Positions 1-8,421 of a stretch of 64,000 bases of DNA are shown piece by piece. Each line of letters starts with the position of its first letter. Position 1 is the stretch's first letter. Made by a program: the position numbers and the translations under genes. Under the pieces are notes generated by a model that worked only from the letters and a program-made list of their open reading frames with translations, was not told the DNA's origin and made no database searches. The DNA is from Scatomonas sp963928055 (lineage in GTDB: Bacteria; Bacillota; Clostridia; Lachnospirales; Lachnospiraceae). Location: positions 1 through 64,000 of the forward strand of contig CAWVDN010000001.1 of assembly GCA_963928055.1 (NCBI GenBank), in the 5' to 3' direction.

Positions 1-1
1 C

Positions 2-1738
2 AGGGAATACGAACACCTTTACGAGGCGGCCCTTTCCCGGGCGGAGGCGGACTGGCTGGTGGGGATCAACGCGACCAGGGCCCTGACCTGCAAGTACAAC
101 GCCCAGCTTTCCTGCGGCAGGGTGCAGACCCCTACCCTGGCCATGATCGCCGGAAGAGAGGAGGAGATCCGGAACTTTCAGCCCCAGACCTGGTACGGGG
201 TCACCCTGACCGCGGAGGGAGTGCTTTTTACCTGGAAAGACCCGAAAAGCGGAAGCAGCCGGACGTTTTCCCGGGAAAAAGCGGAAGAGATCCGAAAGAA
301 AGCGGCGGAGGGACCGCTGGTGATCACCGGGATCGAGAAAAAGGAAAAGCGGCAGAGCGCGCCGCAGCTCTACGATCTTACAGAGCTTCAGAGGGACGCC
401 AGCCGGAAGTTCGGATATTCCCCCAAGGAGACCCTGAACCTCATGCAGCGGCTCTATGAGACCCATAAGGTCCTTACCTATCCCCGGACCGATTCCCGGT
501 ATCTGACGTCGGATATCCTGCCCACCCTGAAGGAAAGGCTGGAAGCCATCCGGATCGGCCCCTACCGCTCTCTGGCGGCCCGGGCTGCAAAACAGGAGTT
601 TTCCGGAAAGCGTTCCTTTGTCAACGACGCGAAAGTGTCGGACCATCATGCCATCATCCCCACGGAGCAGTACGTGCAGCTGACAGCCATGAGCCCGGAG
701 GAGCGGAAGATCTACGACCTGGTGGTGCGCCGGTTCCTGGCGGTGCTGCTGCCGGCCTGCGTGTATGAGGAGTGCTTTCTTACGGCAGAGGCGGGAGGAG
801 AACCCTTTGCCGCCAGAGGAAAGACCATGCTTTCCCAGGGATGGAGAGCCGCCTATGAAGTACAGCCGGAGGAGGAAGAAGAGGGGGAGGAACTGCAGGA
901 GCAGAATCTGCCGCCGCAGGAAAACGGCAGAAAACTGAAGGTTCAGAACTGCCGCCTGAAAGAAGGAAAAACCAAGCCGCCGGCCAGGTTTACGGAAGCC
1001 ACCCTTCTGTCCGCCATGGAGAATCCGGTCCGCTATCTGGAAGAGAAGGACGGAAAGCTGGCCAGGACCCTGGGGGAGACAGGCGGCCTGGGGACGGTGG
1101 CCACCCGGGCGGATATTATCGAAAAGCTCTTCCACACCTTCCTGCTGGAAAAAAGAGGGAACGAGATCCTGATCACCTCCAAGGCCCGGCAGCTGCTGAA
1201 ACTGGTGCCGGAGGATCTGAAAAAGCCGGAATTAACAGCACGATGGGAGCTGCGCCTTTCGGAGATGGCAAAAGGAAAGCTGCGCCGGGGGGATTTTATG
1301 AAGGATATCCGGAATTACGCGGAGGAACTTATCCATCAGATCCGCCAGGAAGAGGGCGTTTTCCGTCATGAGAACCTGACAAACAAGATCTGTCCCCGCT
1401 GCGGGAAAAGACTCCTGGCTGTAAACGGTAAAAGCGCAAAATTGCTGGTCTGCCAGGACCGGGAGTGCGGATATAGGGAAACGGTTTCCCGGACCACAAA
1501 CGCCCGCTGCCCGGTATGCCACAAACGCATGGAACTGGTAGGAAAAGGGGAGGGCGCGGTCTTTGTCTGTGTCTGCGGTCATAAAGAAAAACTCAGTAAA
1601 TTTGAGGAACGGAGAAAAAAAGAAGGAGCCGGCGTCAATAAAAAAGAGGTGGCTCGGTATCTGGCGAAGCAGAAGGAGGCAGAGCAGCCCGTAAACAACA
1701 GCTTTGCGGAGGCCCTGAAAAAGATCAAGCTGTCTTGA
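2..1738 (+). CDS. topB: DNA topoisomerase III, 5'-truncated by window
   Basis: Type IA topoisomerase that relaxes and decatenates DNA by single-strand passage. The frame is open from base 2 and reads into ADWLVGINATRALT, a conserved type IA segment, so the true start lies upstream. 578 residues are present. The active-site tyrosine motif TYPRTDSRYL is encoded near 473-502. The C-terminus carries Cys pairs (CPRC, CPVC, VCVC) typical of topoisomerase zinc ribbons. The tail is lysine-rich and ends ALKKIKLS. Known of the family: TopB is about 700 residues, so roughly the first 130 are missing. No operon partner is visible downstream. Confidence 0.95.
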   Translation, partial: REYEHLYEAALSRAEADWLVGINATRALTCKYNAQLSCGRVQTPTLAMIAGREEEIRNFQPQTWYGVTLTAEGVLFTWKDPKSGSSRTFSREKAEEIRKKAAEGPLVITGIEKKEKRQSAPQLYDLTELQRDASRKFGYSPKETLNLMQRLYETHKVLTYPRTDSRYLTSDILPTLKERLEAIRIGPYRSLAARAAKQEFSGKRSFVNDAKVSDHHAIIPTEQYVQLTAMSPEERKIYDLVVRRFLAVLLPACVYEECFLTAEAGGEPFAARGKTMLSQGWRAAYEVQPEEEEEGEELQEQNLPPQENGRKLKVQNCRLKEGKTKPPARFTEATLLSAMENPVRYLEEKDGKLARTLGETGGLGTVATRADIIEKLFHTFLLEKRGNEILITSKARQLLKLVPEDLKKPELTARWELRLSEMAKGKLRRGDFMKDIRNYAEELIHQIRQEEGVFRHENLTNKICPRCGKRLLAVNGKSAKLLVCQDRECGYRETVSRTTNARCPVCHKRMELVGKGEGAVFVCVCGHKEKLSKFEERRKKEGAGVNKKEVARYLAKQKEAEQPVNNSFAEALKKIKLS

Positions 1739-1764
1739 CAGATTTTTTGAAAAAAAGTAAGATT

Positions 1765-1926
1765 AGCATCAGTGTACAAGGGGACAATACGGTCGTTGAA
1801 GGGCTGATTTGAGCTCCTTCTGCGTTACTTTCCCTCCGCGTACTGGACGTACGCCGATTGAGGATAACACAGAAAATCACCGAAATTACGCGGTTTGGAG
1901 CGTGTTGCCCCTTGTACACTGATGCT
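1765..1926. repeat. 162-bp element with terminal inverted repeats
   Basis: The ends are inverted copies: 1765-1783 and 1908-1926 match over 19 bases, and the match extends inward with one indel. Inside is a CCCTCCGC...GGACG...CGCC segment containing a short GCGTAC/GTACGC stem. It has no coding capacity. A shorter relative lies at 18267-18318 and a single end-like fragment at 59870-59889. It is probably a small dispersed repeat (MITE or REP-like); assignment to a family is inference. Confidence 0.6.
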
Positions 1927-1991
1927 ACCAGAGATAAACGCCCTTCTGCGTTGGCGGGGGCGAGGAAGATGGAAGAGAAAGGGTGAATACT

Positions 1992-3356
1992 ATGACAGCT
2001 GAATGGAACAGCGATATGGAACAGAGATTTGAGGAACTGGTGGAGCGCAGCCGGCGGTCCGGCAGGATCGATCCCTCTCTGTATACAGAATATGATGTGA
2101 AACGGGGCCTCCGGGATTCCACCGGCAAGGGCGTGCTCACGGGACTGACGGAGATCTCGGACGTGATCGGCTTCGGGGTCCGCAGCGACGGACAGAAAGT
2201 GCCTGCCGACGGCGAACTGTACTATCAGGGCTACAACGTGGCGGACCTCATCAAGGGATTTGAGCGCAGAAGATTCGGATTTGAGGAGATCACCTATCTG
2301 CTGCTTTTCGGGGAACTGCCCAACAGGACCCAGCTGCGGGAATTTATCGACATCCTCAGCTTCTGCCGGGAACTTCCCGAGGAATTTACCCGGGACGTGA
2401 TCATGAAGGCCCCCAGCGCCAACATGATGAATTCCCTGCAGAAGTGCGTGCTGACCCTCTATTCCTACGACGAGAAACCGGAGGATACCAGCATCACCAA
2501 CATCCTCTGGCAGGAACTGAGCCTGATCGCCAAGATGCCTCTGCTGGCGGTGTACAGCTACCATACATACCGCCATTATCATCTGAAGGAAAACCTGTTT
2601 ATCCGAAATCCGAAGCCGGAGCTTTCCCTGGCGGAAAACCTGCTGCAGATGCTCCACCCCGACGGCAATTATACGGAACTGGAAGCCAAGGTGCTGGATG
2701 TGGCCCTGGTGCTCCACGCGGAGCACGGCGGCGGAAACAACTCCACCTTTACCACCCATGTGGTTTCCTCTTCCGGAACGGATACCTATTCCGCCGTGGC
2801 GGCTTCCCTGGGATCCCTGAAGGGTCCCAAGCACGGCGGCGCCAATCTGAAGGTCCAGGAGATGTTTGAAGACATCAAGGCCCATGTGGCAGATTGGGAA
2901 AATGAAGGGGAACTGCGGAGCTATCTGACCAGGATCCTGGACGGAGAGGCCTTTGACCATGCCGGCCTGATCTACGGCATGGGCCACGCGGTGTATTCCC
3001 TGTCCGATCCCAGGGCTGTGATCCTGAAGGACTACGCCAGAAGGCTTTCCGTGGAAAAACACCAGGAAAAAGAGTTCGCTCTTTACGAGGCGGTGGAGCG
3101 CGTCGGCGGAGAGTGCATCGCCAGAAAACGCCGGCTGCTGAAACCGGTCTGCGCCAACGTGGACTTCTTCAGCGGATTCGTGTATACCATGCTGGGCCTG
3201 CCCAAGGAGCTCTATACGCCCCTCTTCGCCATAGCCAGGATCTCCGGCTGGTCCGCCCACAGGATCGAGGAACTGGTCAACGACGGCAAGATCATCCGTC
3301 CCGCCTACAAGTACGTGGGACACCACAGAAAGTACACGGAATTTGAGGAAAGATAA
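1992..3356 (+). CDS. gltA: citrate/2-methylcitrate synthase family protein
   Basis: Condenses acetyl-CoA (or propionyl-CoA) with oxaloacetate. The 454-residue protein has the family's catalytic blocks in order: HAEHGGGNNSTF (first His), GPKHGGAN (second His) and GMGHAVYSLSDPRA (Asp). The ATG at 1992 is preferred because AGAAAGGG lies 8 bases upstream; a GTG at 1983 is in frame but would sit on that ribosome-binding site. In an acetogen it would give an incomplete oxidative route to 2-oxoglutarate for glutamate synthesis. It is monocistronic, ending in a strong terminator. Citrate versus 2-methylcitrate specificity cannot be told from sequence alone. Confidence 0.9.
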   Translation: MTAEWNSDMEQRFEELVERSRRSGRIDPSLYTEYDVKRGLRDSTGKGVLTGLTEISDVIGFGVRSDGQKVPADGELYYQGYNVADLIKGFERRRFGFEEITYLLLFGELPNRTQLREFIDILSFCRELPEEFTRDVIMKAPSANMMNSLQKCVLTLYSYDEKPEDTSITNILWQELSLIAKMPLLAVYSYHTYRHYHLKENLFIRNPKPELSLAENLLQMLHPDGNYTELEAKVLDVALVLHAEHGGGNNSTFTTHVVSSSGTDTYSAVAASLGSLKGPKHGGANLKVQEMFEDIKAHVADWENEGELRSYLTRILDGEAFDHAGLIYGMGHAVYSLSDPRAVILKDYARRLSVEKHQEKEFALYEAVERVGGECIARKRRLLKPVCANVDFFSGFVYTMLGLPKELYTPLFAIARISGWSAHRIEELVNDGKIIRPAYKYVGHHRKYTEFEER

Positions 3357-3361
3357 AAGAA

Positions 3362-3404
3362 AGCACCCTGTCAAGAAAAAATACTTGACAGGGTGCTTTG
3401 CTTA
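3362..3404 (+). terminator. rho-independent terminator after citrate synthase
   Basis: A 14-bp perfect stem (3362-3375 with 3384-3397) with an A-rich loop, followed by TTGCTT. The right arm contains the -35 box of the next promoter. Confidence 0.85.
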
Positions 3405-3413
3405 TAGTATAGT
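3385..3413 (+). promoter_or_regulatory. sigma-A promoter of ylxM-ffh operon
   Basis: TTGACA at 3385-3390, a 17-base spacer and TATAGT at 3408-3413, 18 bases upstream of ylxM. The -35 box is part of the preceding terminator stem. Confidence 0.8.
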
Positions 3414-3430
3414 GACAAAGGTGATGCCGG

Positions 3431-3775
3431 ATGGAAAAGTTTGTACAGCAGACTTTATTATATGATTTCTACGGGGAGCTGCTGACGGAGCATCAGCGCC
3501 AGGTATACGAGGAGGCCGTCTTCGACGATCTTTCTCCCAGCGAGATCGCCCTGAACCACGGGATCAGCCGCCAGGGCGTCCATGATCTGATCAAGCGCTG
3601 CGGCAGGATCCTGGAAGGATACGAGGAAAAACTGCACTTGGTGGAAAAGTTCCTGAAGATCCGGGACAGCGTCAGACGGATCCAGAAGCTGACGGACTCC
3701 GGGGACCTGTCCGAGGCGGGTCCCAGAATGGAGCAGATCCGGGAAATCTCTTCAAAGATTCTGGAGGAATTGTAA
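3431..3775 (+). CDS. ylxM: YlxM family helix-turn-helix protein
   Basis: A small (114 aa) sigma-70 region-4-like helix-turn-helix protein; the segment LSPSEIALNHGISRQGVHDL is the recognition helix region. In Firmicutes YlxM is encoded directly upstream of ffh and is associated with signal recognition particle function. Here it ends 3 bases before ffh, so the two are co-transcribed from the promoter at 3385. The C-terminal half is charged and helical. The precise role in SRP assembly is not shown by the sequence. Confidence 0.92.
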   Translation: MEKFVQQTLLYDFYGELLTEHQRQVYEEAVFDDLSPSEIALNHGISRQGVHDLIKRCGRILEGYEEKLHLVEKFLKIRDSVRRIQKLTDSGDLSEAGPRMEQIREISSKILEEL

Positions 3776-3778
3776 TAC

Positions 3779-5125
3779 ATGGCATTTGAGAGCTTAACGG
3801 AAAAACTGCAGAATGTATTTAAAAAGCTCCGGAGCAAGGGACGGCTGACCGAGGCCGACGTGAAAGCTTCCCTGAAGGAGGTCAAGATGGCCCTTCTGGA
3901 GGCGGACGTCAGTTTTAAGGTGGTAAAACAGTTTATCAATTCCGTACAGGAGCAGGCCGTGGGGCAGGACGTGATGAACGGACTGAATCCCGGACAGATG
4001 GTCATCAAGATCGTAAACGATGAGCTGGTGCGGCTTATGGGAGCCGAGACCACGGAGCTGAGCCTGAAGCCGGGAAACGAGATCACGGTCATTATGATGG
4101 CGGGACTCCAGGGCGCCGGAAAGACCACCACAACCGCCAAGATCGCCGGCAAGCTGAAGGCAAAAGGCAGAAGGCCTCTGCTGGCGGCCTGCGACGTATA
4201 TCGGCCCGCGGCCATCAAACAGCTGGAGGTCAACGGCGAAAAACAGGGGGTGGAGGTCTTCTCCATGGGCGACAAGCAGAACCCTGTGAACATCGCCAAA
4301 GCGGCGGTGGAGCACGCCAGGAGCCATAACCTGAACGTAGTCCTGCTGGATACCGCCGGACGGCTCCACATCGATGAAGATATGATGCGGGAGCTGGCCG
4401 CCATCAAGGAGGCGGTGGAGGTAGACCAGACGCTGCTGGTGGTGGACGCCATGACCGGTCAGGACGCCGTGAATGTGGCGGAGCTGTTCAACAGCAAGGT
4501 CGGCATCGACGGCGTGGTGCTCACCAAGCTGGACGGCGACACCCGGGGCGGAGCGGCGCTGTCCATTCGGGCAGTCTGCGGAAAACCCATCCTTTTTGTG
4601 GGTATGGGCGAGAAGCTGTCGGATTTGGAGCAGTTTTATCCGGACCGTATGGCTTCCAGGATCCTGGGCATGGGCGACGTCATGAGCCTCATCGAGAAGG
4701 CCCAGGCCAATCTGGACGAAGAAAAGGCCAGGGAGATGGAGCAGAAGTTCCGCAAGGCCCAGTTCGGCTTCGATGATTATCTGGAGAGCATGAACCAGAT
4801 GAAAAAAATGGGCGGCATTTCCAGCGTACTGAACATGATCCCCGGGCTGGGGGCCAAAACGAAGGACCTGGAGGGGATGATCGATGAGAAGGATATGGCC
4901 CGGAAGGAAGCCATCATCTATTCCATGACCCCTGCGGAGCGGGCGAATCCCGATCTCCTGAATCCTTCCCGGAAGGCCAGGATCGCCAGGGGCGCCGGTG
5001 TGGAAATGGCGGAGGTCAACCGTTTTGTAAAACAGTTTGAGCAGACCCGGAAGATGATGAAGCAGATGCCGGGGATGATGAAAGGAAAGAAAGGCAGATT
5101 CGGAGGTCTCAGATTTCCCTTCTAA
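3779..5125 (+). CDS. ffh: signal recognition particle protein Ffh
   Basis: SRP54-type GTPase that binds signal sequences and SRP RNA and delivers ribosomes to FtsY at the membrane. The 448 residues show an N-terminal helical domain, the P-loop GLQGAGKTTTTAKIA, DTAGRLHIDEDMM, TKLDGDTRGGAAL, and a methionine-rich M domain (MKKMGGIS, then MKQMPGMMKGKKGRFGG) at the end. The length is normal for the family. It is second in an ylxM-ffh-rpsP-khpA-rimM run, the usual clostridial order. Confidence 0.98.
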   Translation: MAFESLTEKLQNVFKKLRSKGRLTEADVKASLKEVKMALLEADVSFKVVKQFINSVQEQAVGQDVMNGLNPGQMVIKIVNDELVRLMGAETTELSLKPGNEITVIMMAGLQGAGKTTTTAKIAGKLKAKGRRPLLAACDVYRPAAIKQLEVNGEKQGVEVFSMGDKQNPVNIAKAAVEHARSHNLNVVLLDTAGRLHIDEDMMRELAAIKEAVEVDQTLLVVDAMTGQDAVNVAELFNSKVGIDGVVLTKLDGDTRGGAALSIRAVCGKPILFVGMGEKLSDLEQFYPDRMASRILGMGDVMSLIEKAQANLDEEKAREMEQKFRKAQFGFDDYLESMNQMKKMGGISSVLNMIPGLGAKTKDLEGMIDEKDMARKEAIIYSMTPAERANPDLLNPSRKARIARGAGVEMAEVNRFVKQFEQTRKMMKQMPGMMKGKKGRFGGLRFPF

Positions 5126-5172
5126 GGGGATCTGTTCTCAATAGAATTATTTTTTACAGGGAGGTGAAAAGA

Positions 5173-5418
5173 ATGGCAGTAAAAATCCGTTTAAGAAGAA
5201 TGGGACAGAAGAAGGCACCCTATTATAGAATCGTTGTGGCTGACGCCAGATCTCCGAGAGATGGAAGATTCATCGAGGAAATCGGTACCTACGACCCGAA
5301 CCAGGAGCCCAGCGCTTACAGCGTGGATGAGGAGGCAGCCAAAAGATGGCTGGCCAACGGCGCCCAGCCTACAGACGTAGTCGAAAAGATCTTCAAACTG
5401 GCAGGCATCCAGAAGTAA
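5173..5418 (+). CDS. rpsP: 30S ribosomal protein S16
   Basis: An 81-residue ribosomal protein with the S16 signature VKIRLRRMGQKKAPYYRIVV at the N-terminus, followed by DARSPRDGRFIEEIGTYDP. The ATG at 5173 is chosen because GGGAGGTG (5159-5166) is spaced correctly for it; the GTG at 5164 is part of that ribosome-binding site. It lies between ffh and khpA. Codon use is more biased than in its neighbours, as expected for a ribosomal protein. Confidence 0.98.
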   Translation: MAVKIRLRRMGQKKAPYYRIVVADARSPRDGRFIEEIGTYDPNQEPSAYSVDEEAAKRWLANGAQPTDVVEKIFKLAGIQK

Positions 5419-5439
5419 GAGGCGCGGAGGTGTCCAGGT

Positions 5440-5667
5440 ATGAAAGAATTAGTAGAAGTGATCGCAAGATCTCTGGTGGATAATCCGGATCAGGTGGTGG
5501 TCACCGAGACAGAAAAGGGCGGCGAATTGCTGATCGAGCTGAAGGTGGCGTCCTCGGATATGGGGAAGGTCATCGGAAGGCAGGGGCGTATTGCCAAGGC
5601 GATTCGCGCCGTGGTCAAGGCTGCTTCCTCCCGATCGGATAAGAAGGTAGTAGTAGAAATTCTGTGA
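5440..5667 (+). CDS. khpA: KH-domain RNA-binding protein KhpA
   Basis: A 75-residue single KH domain protein. The conserved GKVIGRQGRIAKAIR loop is the GXXG RNA-contact region. In Gram-positive bacteria KhpA (YlqC) pairs with KhpB/Jag and affects cell-wall synthesis and small-RNA stability; this is family knowledge. It sits between rpsP and rimM in the standard order. A 14-bp hairpin follows it. Confidence 0.95.
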   Translation: MKELVEVIARSLVDNPDQVVVTETEKGGELLIELKVASSDMGKVIGRQGRIAKAIRAVVKAASSRSDKKVVVEIL

Positions 5668-5683
5668 TCAGAAACACGAGGCT

Positions 5684-5732
5684 GCCGCAGGAAAGAATCC
5701 GAAAGCATTGGTTACGGTTTCTTTCCTGCGGC
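5684..5732 (+). other. hairpin between khpA and rimM
   Basis: A 14-bp perfect stem (5684-5697 with 5719-5732) and a 21-base loop. There is no T-tract directly after it, so it is more likely a processing or attenuation structure than a full terminator. Confidence 0.6.
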
Positions 5733-5758
5733 GGTTTCTGCGTTAAGGAGAAAAGAGT

Positions 5759-6301
5759 ATGGAAGAATTTCTGAAGGTGGGTGTGGTCACATCCACCCAT
5801 GGACTCCGGGGGGAGGTAAAAGTATTTCCCACCACGGATGATCCGGAACGTTTCAGAAAACTGAAAGATGTCTGGCTGGAGCGGCAGGGGAACCGGGAGA
5901 AACTCCGGATCGGCAGCGTAAAATTTTTTAAAAATCTGGTGATCGTGAAATTTCAAGGGATCGATGATATCAGCCAGGTGGAAACCTGGAGAGGGGCGGA
6001 GCTATACGTGGAGCGGAAGGACGCGGTGCCCCTGAAGGAAAATGAATATTATATCGCCGATCTCCTGGGAATGAAGGTCTGCACAGAGGATGGGGCGCTG
6101 CTGGGAAGCCTGAAGGATGTAATCTCCACCGGGGCCAATGACGTTTACGCGGTGGATTCGGAAAAATATGGAGAAGTGTTGATTCCTGCTATAAAACAGT
6201 GTAACAGTCGAGCGCTGCGTACTTCGGGGGTCATGACCGTACATCTGCTCCCCGGACTCATAGACGAATCAGCGGGAGGGCGAGAGAATGAAGACATGTA
6301 A
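5759..6301 (+). CDS. rimM: ribosome maturation factor RimM
   Basis: A 16S rRNA processing factor that binds S19 during 30S maturation. The 180-residue protein begins FLKVGVVTSTHGLRGEVKV, the RimM signature, and contains the C-terminal PRC-barrel part (YYIADLLGMKV...VYAVDS...VLIPAIKQ). The preceding AAGGAGAAAAGAGT supports the ATG at 5759. It overlaps the next gene by 14 bases. Normally trmD follows rimM directly; here a DUF4190 gene is inserted between them. Confidence 0.95.
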   Translation: MEEFLKVGVVTSTHGLRGEVKVFPTTDDPERFRKLKDVWLERQGNREKLRIGSVKFFKNLVIVKFQGIDDISQVETWRGAELYVERKDAVPLKENEYYIADLLGMKVCTEDGALLGSLKDVISTGANDVYAVDSEKYGEVLIPAIKQCNSRALRTSGVMTVHLLPGLIDESAGGRENEDM

Positions 6302-6911
6302 GAATTGCGGCGCGCAAATGGCAGAGCAGGCAAAATTCTGTACCATCTGCGGAACTTCGGCGGCGGAGGAGCAGAAGGCCGGCCAGGATCAGAACAGCGG
6401 CGCGGATCCGAGTGGTTATCAGAGCCGGGGCTATCAGGAGCAGAACTATCAGAATTATCCAAATTATCAGAACCAGGCGTATCCGAATCAGGGCGGACAG
6501 AACTACGGAGGCTATCAGGATCCGGGGAGCCAAATGTACGGCGGTTATCCGAATCAGGCCTACGGCAACTACGGGCAGCCGGGAATTACCAGCGGCCTGG
6601 CGGTGGCCTCTCTGGTCTTTGGCATCGTGGGCATCTTCCTGGGATATCTCGGCGCGGCCCTGATGGTAGCGGCGCTGATAAATCCTTCCTGGACGATCCT
6701 GGCGATCCTGCTTTATGTACCCAGCGCTCTGGGAGTGCTTCTGGGCATCGCCGGCATCGCCAAGACCGGCGACGGAAGGACCAAGGGCAGAGGCCTTGCC
6801 ATCGCGGGGCTGGTGCTGGGGATCGTGTTCCTGCTGGTCTGGGTGATCATGGCAGTGATCGCCAGGGATTCTGTAGACTACGTGTACAACCTGTACAATA
6901 TGTTCCGCTGA
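6288..6911 (+). CDS. zinc-ribbon and DUF4190 membrane protein
   Basis: A 207-residue protein in three parts: an N-terminal zinc ribbon (CKNCGAQMAEQAKFCTICG, residues 4-22), a low-complexity Tyr/Gln/Asn/Gly linker (about residues 40-95) and a DUF4190-type membrane domain with predicted hydrophobic segments (ASLVFGIVGIFLGY, AIAGLVLGIVFLLVWVIMAV). No enzyme motif is seen. It overlaps rimM and precedes trmD, so it is translationally coupled into the operon. A truncated relative lies after trmD at 8163-8513. The function is unknown; similar proteins are common in Lachnospiraceae. Confidence 0.8.
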   Translation: MKTCKNCGAQMAEQAKFCTICGTSAAEEQKAGQDQNSGADPSGYQSRGYQEQNYQNYPNYQNQAYPNQGGQNYGGYQDPGSQMYGGYPNQAYGNYGQPGITSGLAVASLVFGIVGIFLGYLGAALMVAALINPSWTILAILLYVPSALGVLLGIAGIAKTGDGRTKGRGLAIAGLVLGIVFLLVWVIMAVIARDSVDYVYNLYNMFR

Positions 6912-6933
6912 GAAACCGGCGGAAGCAGAGGCT

Positions 6934-8421
6934 ATGAATTATTACGTACTGACATTGTTTCCGGAGATGATCCTCCAGGCGGCGGACACCAGCATTCTGG
7001 GCCGGGCCATCCGGAGCGGACGCATCTCTGTGAACACCATCAATATCCGGGATTTTTCCGTGAATAAACACAACCGGGTGGACGATTACCCTTACGGAGG
7101 CGGCGCGGGCATGGTCATGGAGGCGGAGCCTGTGTGCCGGGCCATCCAGGAGGCGGAGGCAAGGATCGGCGGCAGCAGCCGGGTGGTCTACCTGACGCCC
7201 CAGGGGCGGGTGCTGAATCAGACCATCGTGGAAGAACTGGCCGGGGAGAAGGATCTGATCCTTCTCTGCGGCCATTATGAGGGCATTGACGAGCGGGTGC
7301 TGGAGGAAAAAGTGACGGATTACATCTCCATCGGGGATTACGTCCTCACCGGCGGCGAGCTGGGAGCGCTGGTGCTCATCGACGCCGTGTCCCGGTTCGT
7401 ACCCGGGGTCCTAAGCAATGAGGAATCCTCCCAGTTTGAATCTCTCCAGGATAATCTTCTGGAATATCCCCACTATACCCGGCCGGAAGTATGGCGGGGA
7501 CGGCAGGTGCCCCAGGTGCTGCTTTCCGGGGATCACAACAAGATCCAGGAATGGCGGCTGGAGCAGTCCCTGGCCCGGACCCGGGAGAGGCGTCCGGATC
7601 TTATGAGCCGCAGTTTCCCGGTGACCGGCTGCTGGTTCGGGGGAGAAGCTCCGGGGGATCTGGCAGGAAGCCTGGCGGAGGCCGTTTCCCGGTATCCCGG
7701 GTTCCTGGAGCTGGACAGAAAAAAGATCCGCCGGCAGGGCCGGAGGTTTTCCGGAAGGGAACTCCTGCTCCTGGCGGTGGATCCGAAGGCGGAGCTTCCG
7801 GAGGACGGATCGCCCTTCCGGAATCTGAAAGGGCAGGATACCCCGGCGGCGCTGTTTCTCTCCGGAGAGGAGGACTCCCCGGGAGAGACGGCGAAGGAGC
7901 TGGAGCGCAGGGGATTTAAGATCCTGGGAGAATGGACGGGCATTTTTGGGGAGCGGAAGGAAAAGCTCCGGGAAACTGCCCTCGAGATCAGAAAAAAACT
8001 GGAAGCATTTCAGAGACGGAGAAGGGAGGGTTTTTTTCTGATCTCGAGGCAGTTTCCCGGAGCTTTTCCTTCCGCTCCCAAAAATGCCCGTCCATTCTCC
8101 AGGATCTTAAATCCCCTGCGCTCCAGCTCCTTCGCCGTCTCTCCCGGGGAGTCCTCCTCTCCGGAGAGCTACAGCGCCCGCCGGGGTATTACGGGGGCCC
8201 TGTCCCCGGCAGATACAACGGTATGGCCATCGCCTCTCTGGTGCTGGGGATCGTGGGCATCTTTTTTAACGGATTGTACCTGGTACCCTCGATCCTGGCC
8301 ATTATCTTCGGGATCCTGGGAAGATCCCAGATTCGCAGGGATCCTTCCCAGCGGGGCATGGGCATGGCCACGGCGGGACTGGTGCTGGGGATCGTGTTCC
8401 TGGTGCTCTATCTGCTGGTGA
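6934..8421 (+). CDS. trmD: tRNA (guanine-N1)-methyltransferase TrmD, aberrant C-terminal extension
   Basis: Methylates G37 N1 of tRNAs with S-adenosylmethionine. Residues 1 to about 230 are a complete TrmD, with VDDYPYGGGAGMVM, LCGHYEGIDERV, SIGDYVLTGGELG (trefoil-knot SAM site) and the closing WRLEQSLARTRERRPDLM. TrmD is usually about 240 residues. Here the frame continues for about 135 Glu/Lys/Arg-rich residues that look coding. It then runs through an inverted copy of its own 3' region and out of frame through a DUF4190 gene, giving 495 residues. The last 130 residues are probably not a natural protein. The native stop may have been lost in the rearrangement or obscured by indels. Confidence 0.85.
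   Translation: MNYYVLTLFPEMILQAADTSILGRAIRSGRISVNTINIRDFSVNKHNRVDDYPYGGGAGMVMEAEPVCRAIQEAEARIGGSSRVVYLTPQGRVLNQTIVEELAGEKDLILLCGHYEGIDERVLEEKVTDYISIGDYVLTGGELGALVLIDAVSRFVPGVLSNEESSQFESLQDNLLEYPHYTRPEVWRGRQVPQVLLSGDHNKIQEWRLEQSLARTRERRPDLMSRSFPVTGCWFGGEAPGDLAGSLAEAVSRYPGFLELDRKKIRRQGRRFSGRELLLLAVDPKAELPEDGSPFRNLKGQDTPAALFLSGEEDSPGETAKELERRGFKILGEWTGIFGERKEKLRETALEIRKKLEAFQRRRREGFFLISRQFPGAFPSAPKNARPFSRILNPLRSSSFAVSPGESSSPESYSARRGITGALSPADTTVWPSPLWCWGSWASFLTDCTWYPRSWPLSSGSWEDPRFAGILPSGAWAWPRRDWCWGSCSWCSICW
7838..8189. repeat. long near-perfect inverted duplication in trmD 3' region
   Basis: The left arm (7838-7998) and right arm (8031-8189) are reverse complements separated by 32 bases. Over the inner roughly 138 bases the only differences are three one-base losses in G or C runs of the right arm. 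The outer 23-24 bases match imperfectly and end at a shared CCGGGGTAT motif, where DUF4190 coding sequence resumes. It is either a fold-back duplication or a chimeric-read artefact. Confidence 0.9.

Noticed and set aside
1725..3374. 549-codon open frame antisense to citrate synthase
   Set aside because: A shadow of a GC-rich gene. It runs through the terminator and repeat and has His/Gln/Leu-rich nonsense composition.
7932..8162. N-terminal part of an open frame leading into the DUF4190 segment
   Set aside because: These codons are trmD sequence in another frame plus its inverted copy, not a native N-terminus.
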